From NCBI GenBank assembly GCA_028292405.1, contig JAQGMJ010000020.1, positions 62,001-126,000 of the forward strand: a stretch of 64,000 bases of DNA. The letters run 5' to 3'. The translations under genes were made by a program, and so were the position numbers. This DNA comes from Betaproteobacteria bacterium (GTDB lineage Bacteria; Pseudomonadota; Gammaproteobacteria; Burkholderiales; JAEUOS01). The first letter of the stretch is position 1. Each line of letters starts with the position of its first letter. This document shows, one piece after another, positions 10,701-19,478 of this stretch. The notes beneath the pieces were generated by a model. It was not told the origin of the DNA. It did no database searches and was given only the letters and a program-made list of their open reading frames with translations.

Positions 10701-11299
10701 GTGAAGCGCGACATCGCCCAGCCATGGATGCCGTAGTCGAGCACGTCCTGCACGCTTGCCGGGTAGAACACGGGCGTGGAGACGGCGATGAAAATCTGCT
10801 CGCTCTGGTGCGCGGTGGTGGAGCTCTTGGCGCCGTGGTCGTCGCCGGCCAGCGCCAGCACGCCGCCCCAGGGATTGGTGCCGGACATGTTGGCATGCTT
10901 GAAGACGTCGCCGCAGCGGTCCACGCCCGGGCCCTTGCCGTACCAGATGGAAAACACGCCGTCGTACTTCGCGCCGGGGAAGAGCCCTGTCTGCTGCGTG
11001 CCCCAGATGGCGGTAGCGGCGAGGTCTTCGTTGACGCCGGGCTGGAACTTGATGTGGCTTTGTTCCAGCATCTTGCTGGTCTTGATCAGTGTCTGGTCGT
11101 ATGAGCCCAGCGGCGAGCCGCGATAGCCGGAGATGTAGCCCGCGGTGTGCTTGCCGGCGGCCTTGTCGCGCTGATGCTGCAGCATGGGCAGACGCACCAG
11201 GGCTTGCGTGCCGGTCATGAAGAAGGTGCCGGCGTCCTGGGTGTATTTGTCGTCGAGGCTGGCTTGGCTTAAGTTTTTTGGGTCGACAGGGGCGTTCAT
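7775..11299 (-). CDS. Indolepyruvate ferredoxin oxidoreductase, fused alpha-gamma type
   Basis: This 1174-aa enzyme joins in one chain the parts that are separate IorA and IorB in archaea. It oxidatively decarboxylates aryl-2-oxoacids from aromatic amino acids to aryl-acetyl-CoA. In order there are a pyrimidine-binding region, a ThDP domain (NLGDGTYFHSG near residue 508), cysteine motifs for iron-sulfur clusters (CEGCGDCSVQSNC near 646 and a CNKDYSCVKGFC motif after it) and the gamma domain (NGIGGTGVITIGQIL near 736), then the C-terminal DUF6537-like part. I chose the ATG at 11299 (MNAPVDPKN) over an upstream extension that lacks family similarity. A divergent Lrp-type gene probably regulates it. 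Confidence 0.9.
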   Translation of the reverse strand: MNAPVDPKNLSQASLDDKYTQDAGTFFMTGTQALVRLPMLQHQRDKAAGKHTAGYISGYRGSPLGSYDQTLIKTSKMLEQSHIKFQPGVNEDLAATAIWGTQQTGLFPGAKYDGVFSIWYGKGPGVDRCGDVFKHANMSGTNPWGGVLALAGDDHGAKSSTTAHQSEQIFIAVSTPVFYPASVQDVLDYGIHGWAMSRFTGLWVGIKCVTDIIESGATVELDPARVQIVIPQVPMPPEGLNISIAQHQFIAEEDRLLNYKLPAVKAYVRANKLNRIEWREGAGVAPTLGIVSAGKAYRDLRQALADIGIDEAVAAAHGIRLYKLAVTWPLEESGVQEFAQGLPEIFVVEEKRPLIEGQIKDILYGTANAPRIIGKADEQGKAVIPLHGETTPSMIARALAARIALNAQSDDLRERIHSRLAYLDLKEGKMAKSGMIAARPPYFCSGCPHNSSTKVPEGSRALAGIGCHYMVQWMDRSTSTFTHMGGEGMTWVGHAPFTSEAHVFINLGDGTYFHSGLLAIRAAVASKVNATYKILYNDAVAMTGGQRHDGSLNPQTISLQIHAEGVSPIVVVTDEPHKYPAGLVWAPGVTVRHRDELEDVQKDLRAAKGISAIIYDQTCASEKRRRRKRGEFPDPPKRAFINDAVCEGCGDCSVQSNCISVEPLETEFGRKRKINQSSCNKDYSCVKGFCPSFVTVEGGQMKKPKKASAVASANATGFPDFPAPMIPSVAQPYGILVNGIGGTGVITIGQILAVAAHMEGKGASVLDMSGLAQKGGPVMSHVWIAEHADAIHTTRVGIGAANLVVGCDLIVTASKDALQRMDESRTHVVANSTNAPTAAFVKNPNWQFPEGALEKEIQAAAGAENTVFVEANRIAVALMGDAIATNMFMLGFAFQKGWVPVGEAALMKAIELNGVSIDFNKKAFNWGRYAAHDLAAVERIATPAQVISIAPLNATSRNIDELVAKRIEFLTAYQDAAYAKQYSDFVAEVRTAEAAKVGGTKLTEAVARYYYKLMAYKDEYEVARLYTDPAFMAKINNQFEGDFKLKFHLAPPLFAKRNAKGELVKKEYGAWMLAAFKLLAGMKGLRGGALDMFGYTEERKKERALIGQYRDTVRVLLDSLSAANLEQMVAIASLPEEIRGYGHVKERHLQAAKARQAQLVQAMRSPAQAAAKAA

Positions 11300-11462
11300 G
11301 GATGTTGTCTCATCTGGGTCAGGCGGCGCTTCGGCCCCTCCGGCCGGCGCCTTGTGCGAAAGAGTATAGGCGGTGGGCCGGGGAAATTTTTGCCTAAATT
11401 TGCCGGATTTGGCCAAGTGCGATACGATTTTTGTCGCCAAAACGCCAGATTACGGAAAAATC
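11300..11462. promoter_or_regulatory. Divergent control region between ior and the Lrp/AsnC gene
   Basis: This 163-bp region must hold promoters for both divergent genes. It is AT-richer than its surroundings at 11385-11460 and contains the palindrome TTGGCCAA (11409-11416) between AAATTT elements, a plausible Lrp-type target. No element is certain. Confidence 0.35.
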
Positions 11463-11945
11463 ATGTCGAAAAATGCAGTGGAGCTGGACAAGACCGATCT
11501 GAAAATCCTCGATGCCCTGCAAAGGAATGCGCGCCTGACCAATGCCGAACTGGCCGAGCAGGTGGGCCTCTCGCTGTCGCCTTGCTGGCGGCGCCTGAAG
11601 CGCCTTGAAGAGATCGGCGTGATCGAGGGCTATCGGGCGGTGCTCAACCGCAAAGTGTTGGGGCTGGGGGTGACGGCCTTCGTGCGCATCGACATCGAGC
11701 GGCACACGCCGGTGTTCGAGCGCAAGTTCGAAGAGGCCATCGCCGAGTTGCCGGAGGTGATTTCCTGCCACGTGATTTCGGGCGAAGGCGCCTTCCTGCT
11801 GGTGGTGGTGTGCGATTCGCTGGAAACGTATTCGAACTTCGCCTTGAACACCCTGATGGCGCTGCCTGGGGTAAAGGACACGCAGACCAGCTTTTCCCTC
11901 AAGGAAGTGAAAAGCTCCTCGATGCTCCCGCTGGGCAAACGCTAG
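11463..11945 (+). CDS. Lrp/AsnC family transcriptional regulator
   Basis: The 160-aa product has the N-terminal AsnC winged helix (LDKTDLKILDALQRNARLTN, then LSLSPCWRRLKRLE as recognition region) and a C-terminal ligand-binding RAM domain (VISCHVISGEGAFLLVVVC). Such proteins sense amino acids and often control the neighbouring catabolic gene. It diverges from the indolepyruvate oxidoreductase gene, which is the obvious target. The in-frame open stretch upstream of the chosen ATG lacks family similarity. Confidence 0.92.
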   Translation: MSKNAVELDKTDLKILDALQRNARLTNAELAEQVGLSLSPCWRRLKRLEEIGVIEGYRAVLNRKVLGLGVTAFVRIDIERHTPVFERKFEEAIAELPEVISCHVISGEGAFLLVVVCDSLETYSNFALNTLMALPGVKDTQTSFSLKEVKSSSMLPLGKR

Positions 11946-11971
11946 CCGCGCGGCGAGACCAACCGGCGGCC

Positions 11972-13210
11972 TCAGTGCGGCTTGCGGTACAGCGGCAACG
12001 CCGCGAGCAAGGCCAGCAGTGCCGTCAACAGCACCAGCCAGACCAGCGGCCGCAAGGTGCCATCGGCCACCACGCCGGAGACCACCGCCACCAGCGAGGA
12101 GATGCACAACTGGGTCGCGCCCACCAGCGCGGCGGCGGTGCCGGCGCGCGTCGGGTGCAGGCCCACCGCGCCGGCGATGCCGGAGGGAAAGCCGAAGCCG
12201 TTGCCGATGGAATTGACGAACAGCAGCGCCATTGCCGCGGCCAGCGACGTGGTCAGGCTGGTGCAGAGCGCCAGTGCCAGCGCGCTGGCCACGCCCACCG
12301 CCAACCCCGCCGCGAGCATGCGGTTGGCGCCGGTGCGGCGGATGTGGCGCACCGCGTAGAGATTGGCCGCGGCCGAACCGGCATAGACGATCAGGATGCC
12401 GACGGCGGCGCCCCACGGGCGCAGGCCGTATTCATGCGCGAAAGCGCCGGGGGCGATCACCAGGAAGGCGATCACGCCGGCATTGAGCAGGGCGTAGCTG
12501 ATGGTGTAGGCGAAAAAACGCGGGGTGCGGCCGATCTCGACATAGGCGAGCACCAGGGCGCCGGCGCGCATCGGCGCGCGCTTTTCCTGCACCAGGGTCT
12601 CGGTATGGTGGCGCAGCGCCAGGGCGAGCGAAACGATGCCCAGCACCGCGCAGGAGGCAAAGCCGGCGCGCCAGTCGAACCACGTCAGCAGCGCGCCGGC
12701 GATCAGCGGCGCGATGGCCGGCGCCACCGAGAGCGTAATGGTGACGATGGCGATGCCGCGCGCGATGTCTTCGCTCTTCGTGTAGAGGTCGCGGATCACC
12801 GCGCGCGGCACCACCAGCGAGGTGCAGGCGCCGAAGCCCTGGATCAGGCGGAACAGCAATATCAGCGCGAAGCTGTGCGACAGCATCGCTCCCACCGACC
12901 CGACGATGGTAAGCAGCAGGCCCGTGAGCAGGACCTTGCGCCGGCCCCAGGCGTCCGACAGCGGGCCCATCACCAGTTGCCCCAGGCCGAGGGTTAGCGA
13001 GTAGGAGGAGACCAGCCATTGCACCTGCGCGCCTTCGAGGGCGAAAGCCTGCTGCAGCGCCGGCAGCACCGGGCCGATGAAATTGAAGCCGTAGGGCGAC
13101 GAGGCGCCGGCAAAGGCGAGCCAGGCGATCGAGATGGCGGGGCGGGAACGCCCCGCGGCGGGCGGCGGCGTGACCGTCTCAGGGGAAGCGGAAGCAGCAG
13201 GGTCGGGCAT
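11972..13210 (-). CDS. MFS multidrug efflux transporter, Bcr/CflA type
   Basis: A 412-aa protein with about 12 hydrophobic segments. The loop motif GPLSDAWGRRKVLL between helices 2 and 3 is the MFS motif A, and SYSLTLGLGQLVMGPLSD is typical of the DHA1 Bcr/CflA drug-efflux group. A short Pro/Ala-rich cytoplasmic N-terminus precedes helix 1. The start is uncertain: ATG at 13210, or a GTG at 13225 that abuts GAGAGG. It converges with the Lrp gene and leaves 26 bp between stops. The substrate is unknown. Confidence 0.88.
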   Translation of the reverse strand: MPDPAASASPETVTPPPAAGRSRPAISIAWLAFAGASSPYGFNFIGPVLPALQQAFALEGAQVQWLVSSYSLTLGLGQLVMGPLSDAWGRRKVLLTGLLLTIVGSVGAMLSHSFALILLFRLIQGFGACTSLVVPRAVIRDLYTKSEDIARGIAIVTITLSVAPAIAPLIAGALLTWFDWRAGFASCAVLGIVSLALALRHHTETLVQEKRAPMRAGALVLAYVEIGRTPRFFAYTISYALLNAGVIAFLVIAPGAFAHEYGLRPWGAAVGILIVYAGSAAANLYAVRHIRRTGANRMLAAGLAVGVASALALALCTSLTTSLAAAMALLFVNSIGNGFGFPSGIAGAVGLHPTRAGTAAALVGATQLCISSLVAVVSGVVADGTLRPLVWLVLLTALLALLAALPLYRKPH

Positions 13211-13324
13211 GGCGGGCCGCCGCACCCTCTCGCTGCTTGAACACGTGGTCCGCTTCAGGGAGTGTGACGCTTATGTCTCGTGTGTTGTGTCGCGCATTTC
13301 GTTGCGCGTTCTTGCTCTAGGGCC

Positions 13325-13612
13325 CTACAAACCTTCCACCAGCACCATGTCGGTCCTGGCGCAGCCGCTGCGATAGGGAATGATGGATTGGTAGGCGTCG
13401 GAATCATACCAGCGCCGCGCCGTGTCCATGTCGGGAAATTCGAGCAGGATCACGCGTTTCGGCTGCCAGTCGCCCTCCTTCACCTCCCAGTTGCCGCCGC
13501 GCACGATGAAACGGCCGCCGAACTGCTGCACCGTCGCCAGAGAGCGCGAACGATATGCCTCGTAGGCCTTGGGGTCGATGACGTCGATGTTGACGATGGC
13601 GTAGGCGGACAT
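13325..13612 (-). CDS. DUF1330 family protein
   Basis: A 95-aa alpha-beta barrel-type protein. The opening MSAYAIVNIDVIDPKAYEAY and the RVILLEFPDMDTARRWYDS segment are characteristic of DUF1330. The family has the ferredoxin-like fold of small monooxygenases, but no activity is established. GGAGG lies five nt before the ATG. It stands alone between two transporter genes. Confidence 0.88.
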   Translation of the reverse strand: MSAYAIVNIDVIDPKAYEAYRSRSLATVQQFGGRFIVRGGNWEVKEGDWQPKRVILLEFPDMDTARRWYDSDAYQSIIPYRSGCARTDMVLVEGL

Positions 13613-13791
13613 GGCAGCCTCCATTAATAGCGTCGATTAGCGAGGTTCGCCAAGCCGATTCTGCCACGCGCGCCGCCGTGGCGGCATCGTGAGCAAAAGC
13701 GCCAGCCCGCCGTGCGCTGTCGCGCTGCATCGGCGATTCACTTAAACTGCGCGCTTCGTCCAACGGCCTGTCACCTTCTCCCCGCTGCTTG

Positions 13792-15225
13792 ATGTCCTCG
13801 TCGCCGCCAACACCCACCCCCTCCGTATCCGACGCCACGCTGCAACGCTGGGTGCCTTTCGTCGTCGCCGCCACCTTCTTCATGGAGAACCTGGACGCGA
13901 CCATCATCACCGCGGTGCTGCCGCAGATGGCGCAGGACTTCGGCGTGGTGCCGGCGCGCATGTCGGTGGGGATTTCCGCCTACTTGCTGGCGCTGGCGGT
14001 GTTCATCCCGGTCAGCGGCTGGATGGCGGACCGCTTCGGGCCGCGGCGCATCTTCACTTCGGCCATTGTCGTCTTCACCGTGGCCTCGCTGCTCTGCGGC
14101 CTGTGCACCGATCTATGGCAGTTCACTGCCGCGCGCCTGTTGCAGGGCCTGGGCGGCGCGATGATGGTGCCGGTGGGCCGCCTGGTGGTGCTGCGCCAGA
14201 CGGCGAAAAAGGACCTGGTGGGCGCGATCGCCATCCTTACCTGGCCGGGCCTGGCCGCGCCCATCGTCGGCCCGCCGGTGGGCGCGCTGATCACCGCTTA
14301 TCTTTCCTGGCACTGGATTTTTTTCATCAACGTGCCGCTGGGCATCATCGCCCTGTTCGTCGCGCTGAAACTGATCCATAGTCCCGGCAACGGCCCCCGT
14401 CCGCTGGACGTGCCGGGCTTCATCACCAGCGGCCTTGGCTTTTCGCTGCTCATGCTCGGCTTTGAGATGGCGAGCCAGACGCCGCTCAATCTGCCGGTCA
14501 CTCTCGGCGCGCTGTTGGTCGGCAGCGTGCTGCTTGCCTGGTCGATACGCCATATGCTGCGCGCGACACATCCGCTGATCGACCTTTCAGTGCTGCGCAT
14601 TCCCACTTTCGCGGTGATGGCGCGTGGCGGCTCGCTATTTCGCATCGCCATTTCCACCGCGCCCTTCCTGGTGCCCCTGATGCTGCAACTGGGCTTCGGC
14701 TTTTCGTCGGTGACCACCGGCTGGATGCTGCTGGCGCTTTTCGCCGGCAACCTGGCGATGAAGCCCGGCACTTCCTTCGCGATGAAGCGCTTCGGCTTTC
14801 GCGGCGTGTTGCTGGGCAATGGCCTGCTGGTGCTGCTGGGCTTCGCCGCCTGCGCAGTGTTTACTCGGGACACGCCGCTGGCGATCATCGCGCTGGTGCT
14901 GTTCATCGGCGGGCTGACGCGCTCGATGCAGTACACGGCCCTTAACACCATCGCCTTTGCCGACGTGGCGCCGCCGCAGATGAGCGGCGCCTCCACCTTG
15001 TTCAGCGTGCTGCAGCAGATGAACAGCGGCATCGGCATCGCCTTCGGCGCGATGGCCCTGCGCCTGGGCGAAGCATTCACCGGCCACGACAGCACCGCGC
15101 TTTCGGCCACCGACTTTCGCATTGCCTTCATCGCGGTGGTGGCGATTTGCGTGCTGGCGCTGGCGGATTGCGCGCGGCTGTCAAAGACTGCCGGTGCGCA
15201 AGTCACCGGCCACGCCAAGGCCTGA
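13792..15225 (+). CDS. MFS drug transporter, DHA2 (EmrB/QacA/MdtD-like)
   Basis: A 477-aa multi-helix transporter. The first helix contains ENLDATIITAVLP and loop 2-3 reads GWMADRFGPRRIF (MFS motif A). RLLQGLGGAMMVPVGR and PIVGPPVGALIT (motif C of exporters) place it with proton-driven 14-helix drug exporters of the EmrB/MdtD group. No membrane-fusion partner such as EmrA is adjacent. The ATG at 13792 directly follows an in-frame TTG; no clear ribosome site is seen. The substrate is unknown. Confidence 0.88.
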   Translation: MSSSPPTPTPSVSDATLQRWVPFVVAATFFMENLDATIITAVLPQMAQDFGVVPARMSVGISAYLLALAVFIPVSGWMADRFGPRRIFTSAIVVFTVASLLCGLCTDLWQFTAARLLQGLGGAMMVPVGRLVVLRQTAKKDLVGAIAILTWPGLAAPIVGPPVGALITAYLSWHWIFFINVPLGIIALFVALKLIHSPGNGPRPLDVPGFITSGLGFSLLMLGFEMASQTPLNLPVTLGALLVGSVLLAWSIRHMLRATHPLIDLSVLRIPTFAVMARGGSLFRIAISTAPFLVPLMLQLGFGFSSVTTGWMLLALFAGNLAMKPGTSFAMKRFGFRGVLLGNGLLVLLGFAACAVFTRDTPLAIIALVLFIGGLTRSMQYTALNTIAFADVAPPQMSGASTLFSVLQQMNSGIGIAFGAMALRLGEAFTGHDSTALSATDFRIAFIAVVAICVLALADCARLSKTAGAQVTGHAKA

Positions 15226-15259
15226 GGTGGCACCACCGGGCGTCGCGCCCCTCCCTACC

Positions 15260-16375
15260 CTAGGCCGGTGCCGCCAGCGTGCCGCGGCGCATCTGGTCCA
15301 GCTCGATCGACTCGAACAAGGCCTTGAAGTTGCCTTCGCCGAAGCCCATGTCGCCCTTGCGCTGGATGAACTCGAAAAAGATCGGCCCCAGCTGCGTCTC
15401 GGTAAAGATCTGCAGCAGCAGCGCGCCGGCCTTGCCGTCGACCAGGATCTTGCGCTTGTGCAGTTCTTCCAGCGGTTCGCCGTGGCCGGGGATGCGTTTG
15501 TCCACCAGCTCGTAATAGGTGTCCGGCGTGTCGAGCAGGGCCACGCCGCGCGCGCGGGTGGCGTCCACCGTGGCGCAGATGTCGGAAGAACCGAGTGCGA
15601 TGTGCTGGATACCCTCGCCGTGGTACTGGCTCAGGTATTCCTGGATCTGCCCGTGCTTGTCGTTTCCCTCTTCGTTGATCGGGATGCGGATCTTGCCGCA
15701 GGGCGAAGTCATTGCCTTGGACTTCACACCGGTCACCTGGCCTTCGATGTCGAAATAGCGAATCTCGCGAAAGTTGAACAAGCGGGTGTAAAAGCCGGCC
15801 CACTCCTCCATCCGTCCGCGATGCACGTTGTGGGTCAGGTGGTCGATGTAGGTGAGGTGATGCCCGACCGGGTTGAGTTCCGCGCCGGGCAGCGGCTCGA
15901 AATCCACGTCGTAAAAGCCGATGTTGCCGATCTCGCCTTCTTTGGCCCCGTTCTTGCCGCGCCACCGGTCGATCAGATAAATCAGCGAATCGCCGATGCC
16001 CTTGATCGCCGGGATATTGAGTTCGCCCGGGCCGCTTTGGCCGCCGTAGCCCCAGGCGCCGAGGTCGAGGGCACGCCGGTAGGCGGCCGCCGCGTCCTGC
16101 ACGCGGAAGGCGATGGCGCAGATCGACGGGCCGTGCAGGCGCGCGAAGCGCTGCGCGAAACTGTCCGGCTCGGCGTTGATGATGAAATTGATCTCGCCTT
16201 GCCGGTATAGGGTGGCGTTCTTGTGGCGATGCCGGGCGATCGCCTTGAAGCCCATGCGCTCGAACAGGGCGCCCATGGCCTTGGGGTCGGGCGCGGCGTA
16301 TTCGACGAACTCGAAGCCGTCGGTGCCCATCGGGTTGTCCCACCCGGCGGTAGCGTTGGCAGATAGATCAATCAT
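15260..16375 (-). CDS. hpd: 4-hydroxyphenylpyruvate dioxygenase
   Basis: The 371-aa enzyme converts 4-hydroxyphenylpyruvate to homogentisate in tyrosine breakdown. Both vicinal-oxygen-chelate halves are present, and the three iron ligands are visible: His in HLTYIDHLTHNV, His in IQHIALGSSD and Glu in IFFEFIQRKGD. The GEGNFKALFESIE end is the usual C-terminal lid helix. The ATG at 16375 has GAGGG five nt upstream. Homogentisate dioxygenase and fumarylacetoacetase are not in the window. Together with the indolepyruvate oxidoreductase this suggests active use of aromatic amino acids. Confidence 0.95.
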   Translation of the reverse strand: MIDLSANATAGWDNPMGTDGFEFVEYAAPDPKAMGALFERMGFKAIARHRHKNATLYRQGEINFIINAEPDSFAQRFARLHGPSICAIAFRVQDAAAAYRRALDLGAWGYGGQSGPGELNIPAIKGIGDSLIYLIDRWRGKNGAKEGEIGNIGFYDVDFEPLPGAELNPVGHHLTYIDHLTHNVHRGRMEEWAGFYTRLFNFREIRYFDIEGQVTGVKSKAMTSPCGKIRIPINEEGNDKHGQIQEYLSQYHGEGIQHIALGSSDICATVDATRARGVALLDTPDTYYELVDKRIPGHGEPLEELHKRKILVDGKAGALLLQIFTETQLGPIFFEFIQRKGDMGFGEGNFKALFESIELDQMRRGTLAAPA

Positions 16376-16480
16376 GGCAGCCCTCGCGCAGCAAAATACA
16401 GGCAACCATTGTAAGACCGCGCGGGGCGACCGGGGTTAGCCGGGCTGCCGGGGTCGGCGGGCTGCAACTCGCGCGCGCGG

Positions 16481-17563
16481 CTAGGGCTCTTCGCCGTAGT
16501 AGTTGTTCATCGCGCGGGCGAACGACTCGTAGACGCGCGGCACCGGGAAATTGTTCTGGCGCACCCGGTCGGCGCGCATGTAGACTATGAATTCCTGGGT
16601 CGACTGCACGGGAATGGTCTTCGGATCGCGCCCGCGGTCGAGGATGTCCACCGCCATGCGCGCCCCGACCTCGCCCTGCTCGAAGGGCGAAGTGGCGATG
16701 GCAATCATGCCGCCGTCCTCGACGTAAAAGCCGTTGGTGCCGATCACCGGGATTTTCGGCGTGTTGTCCTCGGTCCATTTCACCAAGTCGGCGGGTTCGA
16801 CCATGCGCTTGGCGTCGGCCGCGGTTTCCTGGATGCGCCGGTAGTTGGTGGTCAGCAGAACGTCGGCCTCGTTGTTGGCGCGCGCCACCTCGGCCTTCCA
16901 TTCGTCGTAGGTGGAGACGAGCTTGGAGCGCACCAGCTTGTAGGGCGACCAGTCGAAGGAGTCGATGAACTTGGTGTCTTCCTTCACCGAACCCGAGCTG
17001 TCGCCGACGTAAGCGATGCGCACTTCGCGGCCGGCCGGCACGCGCGGGCGCACCGCGTCGCCGATCAGGTTTTTCACCGCCGTCCACTGCTTGCGCTCGA
17101 GGATGCCGGTGGCGTTCATCGCCAGGTCGTAGCCGTAGGGCTTTGGCTCGCCGTTGAGGCCGACAAAGACGATCTGCACCGGCTTTTTCGCCAGCTTCTT
17201 CGCCTCGGAGGGGGTGACGGCGTAGTACATCACCGCGTACTTTTGCGCGTCGTCGTCCACCGCGATGATCAGGTCGGGCTTCCAGTCGCCGATGATGCGC
17301 CGCGCCAGCAGGCCCGCGCGCTCGCGGAAGTCGTTGCTCGGGTTGCGCTTGGTGTCCATGTAGTGCCAGCGGACGTTGTAGGGCTTGCCGCGCAGCACGC
17401 GGTTGAGACCGACGTTGACATCGCGCACCCAGCTGTAGTCGAGGTCGTAGCTGTGCAGCACCAGGATGCGCGGCTTGGCCAGATTGGTACCGATGAAGGC
17501 CACCAGGGCGCCGATGATGAACAGCGCCATCAGCACCTTGACCAGTTTGGATTTGAAGCTCAT
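16481..17563 (-). CDS. Membrane-anchored periplasmic-binding-like protein (ABC_sub_bind, PF04392 type)
   Basis: The 360-aa protein has one N-terminal hydrophobic segment (residues 8-28), either signal or anchor, followed by a type I periplasmic-binding fold: RILVLHSYD, PDLIIAVDDDAQKYAV, VQIVFVGLNGEP, IPVIGTNGFYVEDGG and GARMAVDILDRGRDP. The PF04392 family usually accompanies ABC permeases. Here the only partner is the cyclic-nucleotide/SLC13 gene 10 bp upstream, so an unusual receptor-symporter pair is possible. The ligand is unknown. Confidence 0.8.
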   Translation of the reverse strand: MSFKSKLVKVLMALFIIGALVAFIGTNLAKPRILVLHSYDLDYSWVRDVNVGLNRVLRGKPYNVRWHYMDTKRNPSNDFRERAGLLARRIIGDWKPDLIIAVDDDAQKYAVMYYAVTPSEAKKLAKKPVQIVFVGLNGEPKPYGYDLAMNATGILERKQWTAVKNLIGDAVRPRVPAGREVRIAYVGDSSGSVKEDTKFIDSFDWSPYKLVRSKLVSTYDEWKAEVARANNEADVLLTTNYRRIQETAADAKRMVEPADLVKWTEDNTPKIPVIGTNGFYVEDGGMIAIATSPFEQGEVGARMAVDILDRGRDPKTIPVQSTQEFIVYMRADRVRQNNFPVPRVYESFARAMNNYYGEEP

Positions 17564-17573
17564 CGCGCGTTCC

Positions 17574-19478
17574 TCACAAGAGCCCCAGCGAGCGCCAGAA
17601 CGGGATCGACGCGTACAGGCCGGCCAGGCGCAGCAGCGCGGTCAGCGCGTTGTAGGTGATGAAGCTCTTCTCGTTGAAGGTGCGTTTTCGTTTCGTCAGG
17701 TCTTCGAACTGTACGTAGTAGGTGCATTGGTAGGGAAAGAACCAGTGCTCGCTCATGGTGAGGATGATGAACCCGATCACCCAGGGGTTGACGCCGTTCA
17801 GGTCCGCCAGCGGCATCAGCACGGTGGCCGATACCGCGATGACCGCATTGTTCGGCGCCACCAGGCGCAGGGCGAACATCACGCAGCTAAGGATCAGCAA
17901 AAACGCCGGGAAATTGGTGCGCATCGAGTCGCCCAGCCAGGCCAGGTTGCCGGCCAGGTATTTGGTGAGGCCCAGGTAGCTCATCGCACTGACCATGCCG
18001 ACCAGGCCGGCGAAGTAGATCAGGAAGGGCCAGTCAATCTTGTCGCGGAACTCGCTGCCGCGCAGGTAGTTGAACGCGAGCAGGAAGTACAGCAGCAGCA
18101 GCGCCACCCAGGGCGGCTGGATCTGGTGGATCGAGGTCGTCACCACGCCGATGCCGAACACCGCGATGCCGAACAGGCTGGCCCATTCGCGCGAGCGCAT
18201 CGGCCCCAGCAGGTGCAACTGCGCGGCCACCACCTCCTTCGACAGGTGGGCCTTCTCATCAGTGCGGAAAAACAGCGCCGACATCACCAGGTTGAGCACC
18301 ACCATCACCGCGCCGCAAACCATGCCGGCCCACATCCAGTGGAACCAGCTGAATTCTTCCTGCGCATGCGCCGGCAGCAGGCCGTAGATGACGAAGTTGG
18401 CCGATTTGGAGGTGAGGAACACCGCCGAGAGCACGCCCACGCCGTTGAAGGCCGACATCGCCAGGCGGGTCGCCGCTTTGCCCTTGAACTTGTATTTGAG
18501 CGACTCGGTCATGTCGATCAACAGCGGCGTCACCATCGCCACCCGGCCGTTGATCGAAGGCACCACCGGCGAGAGCAGCATGCCGGTGGCCATGATGCCG
18601 AAGTTGGTCCAGAACTTGGTGGCCGGCAGGCTTTTCAAGACCCAAAGCATCAGGCGGTAGGAAAGACCGGAAGAGGTGATGACCGCCGACAGGCCGAGGA
18701 TCGACAGCGCCATGAAAAAGCCGTCGGAGGCGAAGCCGGAGAGGATCACGTTTTGCGGCACCAGGTCGAATACCAGGGTGCCGGCCACCGCGAAAATGCC
18801 CGGGATGAAATCGGCGGTGAGGCGGAACACCCACATCACCACCGTGGCGGTGAAAATGCCGAGGTACAGGCGCGAGGGCACATCGAGCTGGTGGCCGATG
18901 CCGAAATACACCGCCGGCGGCAGCACGATGGCCAGCAGCCAGCCGATGACCTGCCCCCAGCCGACCGCCTCTTCGCCACTGGAGGCCTTGCCGGGCGTAG
19001 CCGTCAGGCGGTCCTGCGAAAAGCGGTTCATCAGCGAGACGAAGTACTCGGCGCGGATCGCCGGGTTGGCCGCCAGCAGCACGTTGAAATGCTCGCGCGG
19101 GTAAAGCACCAGGTCGACGTCTTCGGCGGCGATGGCATCGGACATGTAGCTTTCGCTGCCGAGGATCGCTTCCTCGCCGACATAGCCGCGCGAGACCACG
19201 CCGATATGCCCGTCCTGCGCCTGCGCATCGGCCAGCGCGGTGGTGCCGCCGCCCGGATAGAGATTGACGTTGCCGCTGGCGACGTAATACAGAACGTCGG
19301 CCCGGTTGCCGGCACGGTAAAGCGGTTGGCCGGCCTTGAGACTGACCCGCGAGACGTGAGGCAGCAGGCGCGACAGCGATTCGTAGGACGAACGCGAAAT
19401 GATCGGCTCATGTTTGAGCAGATCAATTAGCCAAGCAGTGGCGCTGGTCTGCACCGGGTCAGGCAGTACCGCACTCAT
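17574..19478 (-). CDS. Cyclic-nucleotide-binding domain fused to SLC13/DASS anion symporter
   Basis: A 634-aa two-part protein. Residues about 20-150 form a cNMP-binding-type beta roll (VSLKAGQPLYRAGNRADVLYY, then GYVGEEAILG, VLYPREHF), although the phosphate-binding cassette is not canonical. Residues about 175-630 are a polytopic SLC13 symporter-like domain with SPVVPSINGRVAMVTPLL and APNNAVIAVSATVLMPLA, the two helix-hairpin anion-binding motifs. SLC13 proteins import dicarboxylates or sulfate with sodium. The N-terminal domain suggests gating by a nucleotide. The start is ATG at 19478, without a strong ribosome site. It is cotranscribed with the periplasmic-binding-like gene 10 bp downstream. 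Confidence 0.85.
   Translation of the reverse strand: MSAVLPDPVQTSATAWLIDLLKHEPIISRSSYESLSRLLPHVSRVSLKAGQPLYRAGNRADVLYYVASGNVNLYPGGGTTALADAQAQDGHIGVVSRGYVGEEAILGSESYMSDAIAAEDVDLVLYPREHFNVLLAANPAIRAEYFVSLMNRFSQDRLTATPGKASSGEEAVGWGQVIGWLLAIVLPPAVYFGIGHQLDVPSRLYLGIFTATVVMWVFRLTADFIPGIFAVAGTLVFDLVPQNVILSGFASDGFFMALSILGLSAVITSSGLSYRLMLWVLKSLPATKFWTNFGIMATGMLLSPVVPSINGRVAMVTPLLIDMTESLKYKFKGKAATRLAMSAFNGVGVLSAVFLTSKSANFVIYGLLPAHAQEEFSWFHWMWAGMVCGAVMVVLNLVMSALFFRTDEKAHLSKEVVAAQLHLLGPMRSREWASLFGIAVFGIGVVTTSIHQIQPPWVALLLLYFLLAFNYLRGSEFRDKIDWPFLIYFAGLVGMVSAMSYLGLTKYLAGNLAWLGDSMRTNFPAFLLILSCVMFALRLVAPNNAVIAVSATVLMPLADLNGVNPWVIGFIILTMSEHWFFPYQCTYYVQFEDLTKRKRTFNEKSFITYNALTALLRLAGLYASIPFWRSLGLL

Noticed and set aside
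17466..19430. 654-codon open frame antisense to the SLC13 fusion gene
   Set aside because: A Gln/His/Arg-rich shadow of the sense gene with no family features.
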